NCBI GenBank assembly: GCA_964401385.1
Contig: CAYNYF010000019.1
Location: 1 to 53,803, forward strand
Direction: 5' to 3'
Length of the DNA: 53,803 nucleotides
Source of the DNA: CAYNYF01 sp964401385
GTDB taxonomy: Bacteria; Planctomycetota; Phycisphaerae; SM23-33
Below the pieces are notes generated by a model. It saw only the letters and a program-made list of their open reading frames with translations. It searched no databases and was not told where the DNA came from. Of this stretch, positions 33,597-41,484 are shown piece after piece (positions within the stretch are counted from its first letter, which is position 1; each line of letters opens with the position of its first letter). Position numbers and translations under genes: made by a program.

Positions 33597-35141
33597 CTAC
33601 CGTGGCTGCGTCGTCGCCTCCCGTCCCCTCTCGTGCGGCTCGCCGAAGACCTGCGCGGTGAACCGGTAAATGCGCGTCCGCGGCGCCTTCCACGCATCGT
33701 CCGGCAGAGCGGCCTTGCGGCACAAGCCAACGAGGTATCGCTGAAGGTCCCACTTCTTCTGGACGGGAACCTGCGGCAGCAGCAGGCCCTGCCGCCGGCC
33801 GCTGCGGATGATCAGGCCGTCGCGCCCGACCTTGATCTCATCCACGCCGCCGATCTGCTTGAAACGGCTGAGGACCGAGATCTCAACGTGCAGCCTGGGC
33901 TCCTCGCCCGCCGTGACCGGGTCGCCCACGAACCGGGGGTCCTGGCAGGCGCTGACGGCGTTGTGCAGCACGGAGGCATACAGCGGCTCGACCGGCAGGA
34001 TGTGCCCGATGCACCCGCGGAGCCGCCCGTCGCGCGTCAGCGTCACGAAGGCGGGGGCCTTCTTCTTCAGCCGCGGGGTCAGCTCGTATTTCTTTTCCAC
34101 GTCGGCGAGCTGCTTTCCGCTGCGGAGGTGCTCGCGGACCTGATCGCGGGCGATCCGCAGCAGCACCTTCCGCTCGGCCCCGGTCAACGGGGCGGCCGCG
34201 CCGCGACAAAGAACAATGGCGGCGTAGCTGACCGAGTTGGTCCAGTCCTTGAGCATCGCCCCGCTGGTCGCGTAATCCAGGGCGACTCCCTCAACGTCCG
34301 CCCGGTGGGCGAAGGCCTCCAGCGCGACGGCGATCGCCCAGCGCCCGCAGATGGTCGCGCCCGTGCCCTCGACAAGATCGACGAAGCCGCGGCGGTCCAC
34401 GGCCAGGATGCGATCGATGGCGGCGCCGTCCAGCCGGGCAATGTTGGCCTGGACGTCCCGCTTGAACGGCACGTAGCCGTAATTGGGCCCGTAGTGGACA
34501 AAGTCTGAGCTGACCACGATCAAGGTCTTCTCGTCGGCAACGCCGCCGATGGCCGCGGCCATCTTGGTCAAGGTCTTGGCGTCCACGCGCCCGATGACGA
34601 TGGGCACGATGCCCTTGCCGAAGTCCTTCAGCACGCACTGGAGAAACGGCAGCTCGACCTCCAGGCAGTGCTCCGGGGCGTGGGGCCGGTCGGCGGCGAC
34701 GAAGCCATCGGCGGCGATGAGTTTCCGGCAGGTTTCGGTATCGAGCGGCACGTTGCCCAGCGGCGTGGCGAAGTGGGTGACGGTCGGGATCGCGCCTCCC
34801 TGGTAGGCCGCGCCCATGTAATGGCTGGGCCCGAGCAGGATCACCCGTGCGTAGGACTTGCCTTGGACGGTCTTGAACGCGGCCGCGGCGCACGGGCCGG
34901 AAAAGCGATACCCGGCGTGCGGGGCGATCACGACGACCGGCTCGCCGGGCAGCTCCGGCTTCTTAGCGCGATCGAGGAATTGCTGGAGCCGCTTCTTCAG
35001 CGCCGCCGGCTCGCCGGGATAGAACCTTCCGGCCACCGCGGCCGGACGAGTGGTCGGGGCGCCTTCAGCCGCCCAGGCCGCCCACGTCCCCAGCGACCAG
35101 ACGAGCCCGGCGGTCACGAAGCCCAGCAAGAAACGTTCCAT
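33597..35141 (-). CDS. Secreted Memo-AMMECR1 fusion (AmmeMemoRadiSam proteins B and A)
   Basis: 514 residues. A signal peptide (MERFLLGFVTAGLVWSLGTW, cleavage near AWA) is followed by a Memo-type dioxygenase-like domain, about residues 32-300. It shows VAGRFYPG, VIAPHAGYRFSGP with His75, GPSHYMGA, and VVSSDFVHYG, regions that carry metal ligands in this superfamily. An AMMECR1 domain follows (about 315-500) with the invariant hexapeptide LRGCIG and a following histidine. AMMECR1 and Memo are separate genes in many organisms and single fusions in some bacteria. ATG 35141 is chosen for the GGAG upstream and the signal peptide. It is first in the operon. Confidence 0.93.
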   Translation of the reverse strand: MERFLLGFVTAGLVWSLGTWAAWAAEGAPTTRPAAVAGRFYPGEPAALKKRLQQFLDRAKKPELPGEPVVVIAPHAGYRFSGPCAAAAFKTVQGKSYARVILLGPSHYMGAAYQGGAIPTVTHFATPLGNVPLDTETCRKLIAADGFVAADRPHAPEHCLEVELPFLQCVLKDFGKGIVPIVIGRVDAKTLTKMAAAIGGVADEKTLIVVSSDFVHYGPNYGYVPFKRDVQANIARLDGAAIDRILAVDRRGFVDLVEGTGATICGRWAIAVALEAFAHRADVEGVALDYATSGAMLKDWTNSVSYAAIVLCRGAAAPLTGAERKVLLRIARDQVREHLRSGKQLADVEKKYELTPRLKKKAPAFVTLTRDGRLRGCIGHILPVEPLYASVLHNAVSACQDPRFVGDPVTAGEEPRLHVEISVLSRFKQIGGVDEIKVGRDGLIIRSGRRQGLLLPQVPVQKKWDLQRYLVGLCRKAALPDDAWKAPRTRIYRFTAQVFGEPHERGREATTQPR

Positions 35142-35246
35142 GGCTGTCTCCACCCTGGACGCATAGTGTACCGCGCCGCGGCCGGCCAAACCAAACCGGC
35201 GGTGCTTCCAGGCTCCGGCCTCGGCCAGGGATTCCCGGCGGGCGCC

Positions 35247-35819
35247 TCAGCCGGCGCCGCTCCCGGCCGCCCCCTCGGCAAAGGCGTAGCAGATCAGATG
35301 AACGACGATGAGATGGGCGTCTTCGACGCGCCCGACGTGGTCGTCGGCGATCTTCAGAACGTGGTCGGCCAGCCCGGCCAGTCGCCCGCCGTCGGCGCCG
35401 GTCAGGGCCACGCTGGCCATCCCGGACGAGCGCGCGAACTCGACGGCCTTGACGACGTTGGGCGAGTTCCCGCTCGTGCTGAACGCCACCAGCACGTCGC
35501 CGGCCCGCCCCAGCGTGCGAAGCTGTTCGACGAACACCGCGTCATAGCCGACGTCGTTGCCCAGCGCCGTCAGCAGCGGCGCGTTGTCGCTCAAGGCCAG
35601 CGCCCGAAACGGCGCCGCCGGCGCGGAGGCCAGCTTGGTCAGATCCGTCGCGAAGTGCGAGGCCGTGGCGGCGCTGCCGCCGTTGCCCGCGGCGAAGACC
35701 GTCCTGCCCCGGCCGCGGGCATCCGCCAGAAGCTCCACAATTCGCGCCACGCCGTCGCGGTCCAGCCCGTCGAGCGCGGCCTTGCACCTGGCGGTGTAGT
35801 CAGCCAGCCAATTCCTCAT
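35247..35819 (-). CDS. SIS-domain protein, GmhA (phosphoheptose isomerase)-like
   Basis: 190 residues. The SIS fold is clear: AAGNGGSAATASHFATDL (phosphosugar loop), the SDN.PL.TA.GND block (LSDNAPLLTALGNDVG), AFSTSGNSPNVVKAV, and the C-terminal EDAHLIVVHLICYAF. These are hallmarks of sedoheptulose-7-phosphate isomerase GmhA, which starts ADP-heptose synthesis for lipopolysaccharide. Other heptose genes are absent here, so the exact sugar is not certain. The frame is open upstream, but ATG 35819 has GGGAG and gives the family length; the upstream part overlaps the tRNA region. Confidence 0.88.
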   Translation of the reverse strand: MRNWLADYTARCKAALDGLDRDGVARIVELLADARGRGRTVFAAGNGGSAATASHFATDLTKLASAPAAPFRALALSDNAPLLTALGNDVGYDAVFVEQLRTLGRAGDVLVAFSTSGNSPNVVKAVEFARSSGMASVALTGADGGRLAGLADHVLKIADDHVGRVEDAHLIVVHLICYAFAEGAAGSGAG

Positions 35820-35996
35820 CGCTGCTCCCGCTTTCACGGCTTTGGTTCCTCCGCGGCTTTGGCCGCGGGCACGGATTGGGAAGCGGCCCTCTCCGCGCCG
35901 GCGGCCCGAAGCGGCCACAACCCGATTGCGCGGGCATCGCCGCCCCACTGTTCGACGTACCGGCGGAACTGCTTGTCCGCCTCGCCTTGTGCCGAT

Positions 35997-36070
35997 CGCG
36001 CCCGGAGGGACTCGAACCCCCAACCCTCGGTTCCGAAGACCGATGCTCTGTCCAATTGAGCTACGGGCGC
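35997..36070 (-). tRNA. tRNA-Arg (anticodon TCG)
   Basis: A 74-nt cloverleaf: acceptor arms GCGCCCG/CGGGCGC, D-stem GCTC/GAGC, anticodon stem TCGGT/ACCGA with loop CTTCGGA (anticodon TCG, reads CGN codons), and T-arm GGGGG-TTCGAGT-CCCTC. The discriminator base is G. The 3' CCA is not encoded. Confidence 0.95.
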
Positions 36071-36303
36071 AAGATCTCTGACCAATGGATCGGGAGGTCT
36101 CCGGATCGCCATGTGCCACCCCGATCAAGATCGGGAGCGGACTCCTTCCGGCCCATCTGAAAACGACCTCGTCTCCGGAATGTATCGGTCGCGGCGCCTG
36201 CGGTCAAGGCCATCTCCGCCCAGGCGGGCCCACGGGGAGAAAGCCGCGGCCAGGCGGCAATTGAGCGGCCAGGGGTAGTCTTTCCGGCGGGCTTCCGGCC
36301 GCT

Positions 36304-37419
36304 TCAGCGGGTGGGCGGACCGAGGAGGATGCCGACGATCTTCTCGGCGCTGGCGCCGTCGCCGTAGAGGTCGGCCGGGCGATCCGCGGGAAGCCGGGCG
36401 CCGTCCCGCTCGAAAGCCGCCACGGCCGACAGGATGCTCTCGGTGTCCGCGCCGACCAGCCGGTTGCCCCCGGCCGTCACCAGCTCCACCCACTCGGTCT
36501 CATCCCGCAGCGTCACGCAGGGCACGTCGAACCAGTACGCCTCCTTCTGCACGCCGCCGGAGTCGGTGAGGATCAGCCGGGCGCCGCGCTCCAGCATCAG
36601 CATGTCCAGATACGACACCGGCTCGATCACGCGGACCTGCCCGCCGATCTTCGCCAGGGGTGCGCCCAACACCTTCCGCGTGCGCGGATGCAGCGGCAGC
36701 ACCACCGGCCTTCCGGCGCGCTCGAAGGCGGCGATGATGCCCGCCAGCCGCCCGGGTTGGTCGGTGTTCTCCGCGCGGTGCACGGTGGCGAGGTAGAACG
36801 ACTTCGGCTCCAGTTGCAGCTCGTCCATCACCCGGCTGGATTTTTCGGCCAGGGCCGCGCGGAACAGCACCGAGTCGTACATCACGTCGCCGACTTTGTG
36901 GACGCCGCCCGTGATGCCCTCCCGGGCGAGGTTGCCCACGGCCGTGTCCGTCGAGCAGAACAGCAGCGTCGAGAGGCAATCCGCCACCACCCGGTTGATC
37001 TCCTCCGGCATGCGCCGGTTGAAGCTGCGCATTCCCGCCTCGACGTGCGCGACGGGAACGTGAAGCTTGGCCGCCGCGAGGGCCCCGGCCAGCGTGGAAT
37101 TGGTGTCCCCGTACACCAGCACCCAGTCGGGCCTGCCTTCCAGCAGCACCTCCTCCAGGCGCTCGAGCATCGCCGCGGTCTGCCGGCCGTGCGGGCCCGA
37201 CCCAACCTCCAGGTTCACGGCCGGGCGGGGAATTTGCAGCTCCTCGAAGAACACCTTCGACATGTTCTCGTCGTAATGCTGCCCGGTGTGAACGATCCGC
37301 TCCCGGACGCGGCGGTCGCCGCCGGCCGCGTTCAGCGCCGCGACCGCCCGGCTGACGGCGGCGGCCTTGATGAACTGCGGCCGGGCGCCAACGACGGTGA
37401 CGATCTCAATGTCATTCAT
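36304..37419 (-). CDS. wecB: UDP-N-acetylglucosamine 2-epimerase (non-hydrolysing)
   Basis: 371 residues. It interconverts UDP-GlcNAc and UDP-ManNAc for surface polysaccharide synthesis. Family blocks are TVVGARPQFIKAA, HTGQHYDENMSKVFFEEL, VYGDTNSTLAGALAAAK, HVEAGMRSFNRRMPEEINR, VHRAENTD, LPLHPRTRK, LTDSGGVQKEAYW and RDETEWVELV. All positions that I associate with the active site (Asp in YGDTNS, the two Glu in VEAG and PEE, His in VHRAEN) are present. ATG 37419 matches the family N-terminus; the frame is open further upstream without support. A moderately weak purine-rich site precedes the start. Confidence 0.95.
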   Translation of the reverse strand: MNDIEIVTVVGARPQFIKAAAVSRAVAALNAAGGDRRVRERIVHTGQHYDENMSKVFFEELQIPRPAVNLEVGSGPHGRQTAAMLERLEEVLLEGRPDWVLVYGDTNSTLAGALAAAKLHVPVAHVEAGMRSFNRRMPEEINRVVADCLSTLLFCSTDTAVGNLAREGITGGVHKVGDVMYDSVLFRAALAEKSSRVMDELQLEPKSFYLATVHRAENTDQPGRLAGIIAAFERAGRPVVLPLHPRTRKVLGAPLAKIGGQVRVIEPVSYLDMLMLERGARLILTDSGGVQKEAYWFDVPCVTLRDETEWVELVTAGGNRLVGADTESILSAVAAFERDGARLPADRPADLYGDGASAEKIVGILLGPPTR

Positions 37420-37745
37420 CCCGGCCGTGCGCCCCACATCGACTGCGCCTTTCCACGTGAAAGCCCGGCGGCGGCGGCAAGATGCGGATCGCCTTCGCCG
37501 CCGCGACAGCGCGGGCCTTCTGGTCGCCGAGAGCCTGCCTAACATGCTCCGGCGAGACGATCCTCTCAGGAAGTTATGGAAAATCCCAATCGAACGCAAG
37601 GCGGCGAATGCCTCGCCGACGGCCGGGCGTGGCCCGCCGGGCAATATAGCCCGTCCCCCACATTGATAAACCCCCGGCCACCTGCGAGAATTCCCCTGAG
37701 AGTCCGCAGCGAACTCCGCAGGCGCAGCAAGCAGGCAGGCAGGCC
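37420..37745. other. Divergent intergenic region wecB / phosphatase
   Basis: 326 bp between divergent starts. On the minus strand TATATT near 37645-37650 could be a -10 for wecB with a poor -35. Nothing stronger was seen; the region otherwise lacks recognisable features. Confidence 0.35.
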
Positions 37746-39878
37746 ATGAGAATTCGCTGGAAGCTACTGATTCTGCTGTTGGCCATTTCCCTGGCGCCCT
37801 TGATCGTGAGCGCCGCTTTGCATCGCCTTTCGATGCTCGGCCTGGGCGATCACCTGGCCTCCGGCACGCGGAAGGTCCTCACGGAAACGGCGCGGCGGCA
37901 CCTGCAGGTTCTGGTGGACGATTACGGCCGCATCCTGGATCGCGACAAGAACGTTCTGGAGCTGGTGCTGAACCTCCAGGCCCGCGAGGTGGAGCGCGGG
38001 CTCGCCGCCGCCCCGCCGCCCGCGCCGCGGGTGTTCTTCTCCAGGGATTATGACGAGGGCGTGAACCTGCCGGAGGGCATGGTGCTGCTGGAGGAGTACC
38101 GGCAGACCGCCCCGGACGGGAAGCTTATCCCCATGCCGGTCACCTACCAACAGCAGGTGTGCTTCCTGGTCCGGGGGCTGGACAGAAAGGACATCGCCGA
38201 TGACCTGGCCCGCCTGTCGACGATGCCCGAGGTGTATCGGTTCCTTCAGCAGTCCAACCGGAAGCTGACGCACTGGCACTACACCAGCCTGGAATCGGGG
38301 CTGCACACCTCCTTCCCCGGGCATGGCCGCTACAAGCCCCACTATGACCCGCGCCAGCGCCCATGGTACCGCAGCGCCAAGCAGGCGGGCGCGCTGGTGT
38401 GGCTTCCTCCCACCGTCGACGTCACCACGGGGACGATCATGCTGTCCCTGGCGATGCCGGTGCACCGGCCGGACGGGTCCCTCGCCGGGGTCACCGGCAT
38501 CGACGTGCCGTTCGCCGGCATCTTCAAGGAGCTGAAGCTGCCGGAGCAATGGTCCCGGCAGGCGACGACCCTGGTGGTCATGCCCGGCCAGCAGGGCAGC
38601 GCCGGCGAGGGAAGGCTGGTGATCGTCGTCCAGAAAAGCTACCAGGACCTGCGGCAGGATTGGCAGACGCCCGTGCGGCTGGAGTTCCTGGAGTCGGACG
38701 ACGCGGCCCAGCTCGCAGGGCTGACGGCCGACGCCCTGGCGGGCAAGTCGGGCGTGCGCAGGATGCCCCGCCGCGGAAGGGACGCCATGTGGGCTCACGG
38801 CGCTTGCATTGACGGCCAGCGGTTTCCCGTCGTCATCGTCCCGCACGACCAGATCGTCGCCCAGGCCACCGAGGCCGGCCGGTACGTCCTGGCCAAGACG
38901 GTCGAGGGGCTGAAGATCGCCGGGGGCATCCTGCTGGGGGCGGTCGTGGTGGTCGCGATCGTCGCCTTCCTCAGCTCGCGCTCGGTGACCCGGCCGGTGC
39001 GGCAGCTCGCCCAGGCGGCACAGAAGCTCTCCAAGGGCGACTACGACACGCGAGTCGACATCCGCACCGGCGATGAGCTTCAGGAACTGGGCGAGATATT
39101 CAGCGAGGTGGGGCCCAAGCTGGCCGAGCGCGAACGGATGAAGCGGTCGCTGGAGCTGGCGATGGAGATCCAGCAGAACCTGCTGCCGCAGGAGCCGCCG
39201 AAGCTGGCCGGCTTCGACGTCGCCGGCAGGAGCGTGTACTGCGAAGAGACCGGCGGCGACTACTACGACTTCATCGACCTGATCGACGTCGGGGCGGGCA
39301 AGCTGGGCATCGCCGTCGGCGACGTCAGCGGGCACGGCATCGCCGCGGCCCTGCTGATGGCCTCGGCCAGGGGGGCGCTGCGCTCCCACGCCGGGCGCCA
39401 CGGGGGGAATCTGGACGAGTTGCTCCGCGCCCTCAACCTGCACCTGGTCCGGGACACCGGCGAGGGGCAGTTCATGACGCTCTTCTACGGCATTCTCGAT
39501 TCCCAGGATCGCTCGCTCCGCTGGACCTCGGCCGGGCACGACCCGGCCTTCTGGCTGCGGCGCCGCAGCGGGCAGATCGAGCAACTGCCCAACACGGGCA
39601 TCCCCCTGGGCGTCATCGAGGAGGCCACCTTTGCCCAGGCCGGGCCGGTCCCGCTGGAAAGCGGCGACGTCGTCGTGATCGGCACCGACGGCATCTGGGA
39701 GGCCCGCAACGCCGCCAACGAGATGTTCGGCAAGCCGCGGCTGTGCGAGCTGCTCTCCGACCGCGCCGAAAGCTCCGCCCGGGACATCCACAACGCCGTC
39801 GTGTCGGCCGTCAACGACTTCCGCGCGGCCGGACCGCAGGAAGACGACATCACCCTGGTGGTCATCAAGGCGCTGTAG
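37746..39878 (+). CDS. Cache-HAMP-PP2C (SpoIIE/RsbU-type) sensor phosphatase
   Basis: 710 residues. Transmembrane helix 1 (about 7-28) is followed by an extracytoplasmic dCache-like sensor (about 30-385, with YDPRQRPWYRSAKQAG and LAMPVHRPDGSLAGVTGIDV). Helix 2 (about 390-411) is followed by a HAMP linker (to about 463) and a C-terminal PP2C/SpoIIE phosphatase (about 480-710). The metal-binding motifs are present: GGDYYDF, GDVSGHGIAAAL (near 525), TDGIWEARN and QEDDITLVV. Proteins of this design dephosphorylate anti-anti-sigma factors in partner-switching circuits. No anti-sigma or STAS gene is adjacent, so the partner is elsewhere. ATG 37746 follows a run of AGGC repeats. Confidence 0.93.
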   Translation: MRIRWKLLILLLAISLAPLIVSAALHRLSMLGLGDHLASGTRKVLTETARRHLQVLVDDYGRILDRDKNVLELVLNLQAREVERGLAAAPPPAPRVFFSRDYDEGVNLPEGMVLLEEYRQTAPDGKLIPMPVTYQQQVCFLVRGLDRKDIADDLARLSTMPEVYRFLQQSNRKLTHWHYTSLESGLHTSFPGHGRYKPHYDPRQRPWYRSAKQAGALVWLPPTVDVTTGTIMLSLAMPVHRPDGSLAGVTGIDVPFAGIFKELKLPEQWSRQATTLVVMPGQQGSAGEGRLVIVVQKSYQDLRQDWQTPVRLEFLESDDAAQLAGLTADALAGKSGVRRMPRRGRDAMWAHGACIDGQRFPVVIVPHDQIVAQATEAGRYVLAKTVEGLKIAGGILLGAVVVVAIVAFLSSRSVTRPVRQLAQAAQKLSKGDYDTRVDIRTGDELQELGEIFSEVGPKLAERERMKRSLELAMEIQQNLLPQEPPKLAGFDVAGRSVYCEETGGDYYDFIDLIDVGAGKLGIAVGDVSGHGIAAALLMASARGALRSHAGRHGGNLDELLRALNLHLVRDTGEGQFMTLFYGILDSQDRSLRWTSAGHDPAFWLRRRSGQIEQLPNTGIPLGVIEEATFAQAGPVPLESGDVVVIGTDGIWEARNAANEMFGKPRLCELLSDRAESSARDIHNAVVSAVNDFRAAGPQEDDITLVVIKAL

Positions 39879-39985
39879 CCGCCGCCTCCCCAGCCGCGCC
39901 GGCCGCCTCCGAATCCGCGCCCGTACACGCCGAGTCCCCGAAGCAGTCGGGTTCGGCAGTCGTGGGCTGGACAGGAGAAGGATCA

Positions 39986-40165
39986 ATGAAACTCAGGCTG
40001 CGCGAATTCGCCCATCGGGTACGCATCCTGGATGGTGCCTGGGGCACTGAGCTGCAGCGCCGTGGCCTGCCGGCGGTCCCCAATGTTATCTCGCTTGTTG
40101 TATCAGCGATCTATGACCGTCCCCACGCCCGAGACCCTTACCACGTTCTTGAACGTCTGGCTTGA
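39986..40165 (+). pseudogene. 5' fragment of a homocysteine S-methyltransferase-like gene
   Basis: The reading frame starts with ATG 39986 behind a good AGGAG site. Its first 30 residues (MKLRLREFAHRVRILDGAWG, then TELQRRGLPA) match the N-terminus of homocysteine S-methyltransferase family proteins (ILDGAMGTELQRRGLP). After about 40076 the resemblance stops abruptly, base composition drops, and the frame ends at 40165 in sequence belonging to the antisense DUF4405 gene. The remaining 250 or more residues expected for the domain are missing, so this is a remnant with intact translation signals. The downstream part is displaced by foreign DNA or missing through assembly. Confidence 0.65.
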
Positions 40166-40523
40166 CGAAAACCGAGAAGGCCATGAGCAGGACGGCCAGT
40201 ACCAGCAGTATCGCTGCAACAATGCGGCGGGCGAGACGGTTTGGGATCAACTTTCGAGAAATGCTGACAATCATCCCCCAGTGCAGAACGACATGAAGCA
40301 CGAGCAGGGCAAGGAACACCACACCCAGAACATAGTGGACCGCTCCCCATTCATGACGTTCCAAGCCCAAGAACCGCAAGTCTACGTTTCGGGCGTAGAT
40401 CTCCCATTGCCGAAAACCAGGAACCAACACGTAATTGATCAGTAGACCAATACCGGCTATGGCCGCCACGTTCAAAAACAGCAGGCCGTCAATGACCAAA
40501 TTAAGCTTTGCCTTGCTCATCAT
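40086..40523 (-). CDS. DUF4405-type membrane protein
   Basis: 145 residues. ATG 40523 has AGGAG upstream and gives MMSKAKLNLVIDGLLFLN. Three to four hydrophobic helices are visible: about 8-36, 60-84 and 95-120. Histidines flank the second helix (HEWGAVHYVLGVV, VLHVVLHW), as in DUF4405 / cytochrome-b561-like proteins that may bind haem. This assignment is by resemblance only. The gene has clearly lower GC than its surroundings, lies antisense to the genes around it, and stops within a few bases of where the methyltransferase remnant breaks off. Transfer is likely. Confidence 0.72.
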   Translation of the reverse strand: MMSKAKLNLVIDGLLFLNVAAIAGIGLLINYVLVPGFRQWEIYARNVDLRFLGLERHEWGAVHYVLGVVFLALLVLHVVLHWGMIVSISRKLIPNRLARRIVAAILLVLAVLLMAFSVFVKPDVQERGKGLGRGDGHRSLIQQAR

Positions 40524-40827
40524 GTTCACGCTCCTGAGATGTAACTGAAATTTGCCATTTGACCTCTCAGCGGTGACCACAACAGACAGTCCTGCCACAA
40601 GTATACTCTTGGGCTCGGCACGAACCCATGCCCGGACAGCAGGTTTCGCCCGTGAACTGTAGTCCCAACCAGCGTTGTAGCTCGCATAATTCGAGTCATC
40701 TTCGGATTTCTATCCAAAGCTGCGACTTCTGGCGGCATAATAGCCATCGCAAGGCCGTCATGTCGAAGCAACTGCCTCCCATCGGACCGCCTGATCAATC
40801 CGATGCATGCAGGGAGGCAGTGGCTCT
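40524..40827. other. Gap inside the low-GC insert
   Basis: About 300 bp between two minus-strand genes. On the minus strand TATACT at 40606-40601 is a possible -10 for the DUF4405 gene, without a good -35. A small open frame at 40526-40798 was judged not to be a gene. No structured RNA was recognised. Confidence 0.35.
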
Positions 40828-41115
40828 CTATTCGATGCCCAATCCGAACATATTCTCCAAGTCATGTTCGCTATACTGCCGAAAAGCGATCAGCCTTGTC
40901 GTGTCGATGATCCCTTCGACGGCAATCATGTCTTCGGTGACCAGCTTGGCCAGTTGCTCGTTTTCCGGGACACGGGCAACAGCGACTAGGTCGCAATCGC
41001 CAGCCACGCTGTAAACTTCAGTCACACCGTCTATGTCCAGAATTTCTTGCGAGGCATCATGGATTCTGTCACGCTTTACCTTGATCCGGGATTTCCCATA
41101 TAGACTCGCGCCCAC
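40828..41115 (-). CDS. Lrp/AsnC effector-domain (RAM) protein, N-terminus uncertain
   Basis: About 95 residues from a GTG at 41115. The C-terminal 75 residues match stand-alone Lrp/AsnC ligand-binding domains closely: DIDGVTEVYSVAGDCDLVAV, VPENEQLAKLVTEDMI and TRLIAFRQYSEHDLENMF. These small proteins bind amino acids or other effectors and lack a DNA-binding helix-turn-helix. The first beta-strand expected at the N-terminus (usually a hydrophobic VIAIVLV type) is replaced by YGKSRI, and no ATG lies at the expected position, so the 5' end may be eroded or cut. It has the same low GC as the DUF4405 gene downstream. Confidence 0.65.
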   Translation of the reverse strand: MGASLYGKSRIKVKRDRIHDASQEILDIDGVTEVYSVAGDCDLVAVARVPENEQLAKLVTEDMIAVEGIIDTTRLIAFRQYSEHDLENMFGLGIE

Positions 41116-41187
41116 GACCAGCGTGGGCCCTTTCGATGATTCTATCACGATCCCCGCGATCGACGAGCATTTGTTCGGATCTCCGGC

Positions 41188-41484
41188 GGGGGCATCGGGT
41201 CCTTGCCGGGCGAATACTTCTGCGCCCTCGGACTGGACATCAAGAACCGCTCGCCCTTTGCCAAGACGGGCGTGGGCGAACTGAGCAACGACTACGTGGG
41301 CTACATCCCCGCCTCGCCCGCCTACGACCAGGGCGGCTACGAGCTGTTCAACGCCCGCAGCAGCAAGGTCGCGCGCGGCACCGGCGAGCGGATGGCGGAT
41401 GAGCTGGTGCGGCTGCTGAACGAGCTGCACGGGTCAACGGACGATCGCCGGCCGGGCAGCCGGCGGAAGGGAGCCAACCAATGA
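41188..41484 (+). pseudogene. 3' fragment of a neutral/alkaline ceramidase-like gene
   Basis: The frame is open from 41140, but family resemblance begins near 41194: GSLPGEYFCALGLDIKNRSP, then ELSNDYVGYIPASPAYDQGG, followed by FNARSSKVARGTGE. This corresponds to the C-terminal end of neutral/alkaline non-lysosomal ceramidase-type proteins that are common in planctomycete catabolic clusters. The N-terminal 300 or more residues are absent. Its TGA stop overlaps the ATG of the next gene (ATGA at 41481-41484), so the original operon junction is intact on this side while the left side is replaced by the low-GC insert. Confidence 0.6.

Noticed and set aside
36304..37644. 75-residue N-terminal extension of the epimerase
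   Set aside because: Arg/Ser-rich shadow composition; the family N-terminus begins at 37419.
37764..39986. Minus-strand open frame of 740 codons
   Set aside because: Antisense to the well-supported Cache-HAMP-PP2C phosphatase; composition is that of a shadow frame.
40526..40798. Minus-strand open frame of 90 codons
   Set aside because: No ribosome site, no motif, and it spans the probable promoter area of the DUF4405 gene.
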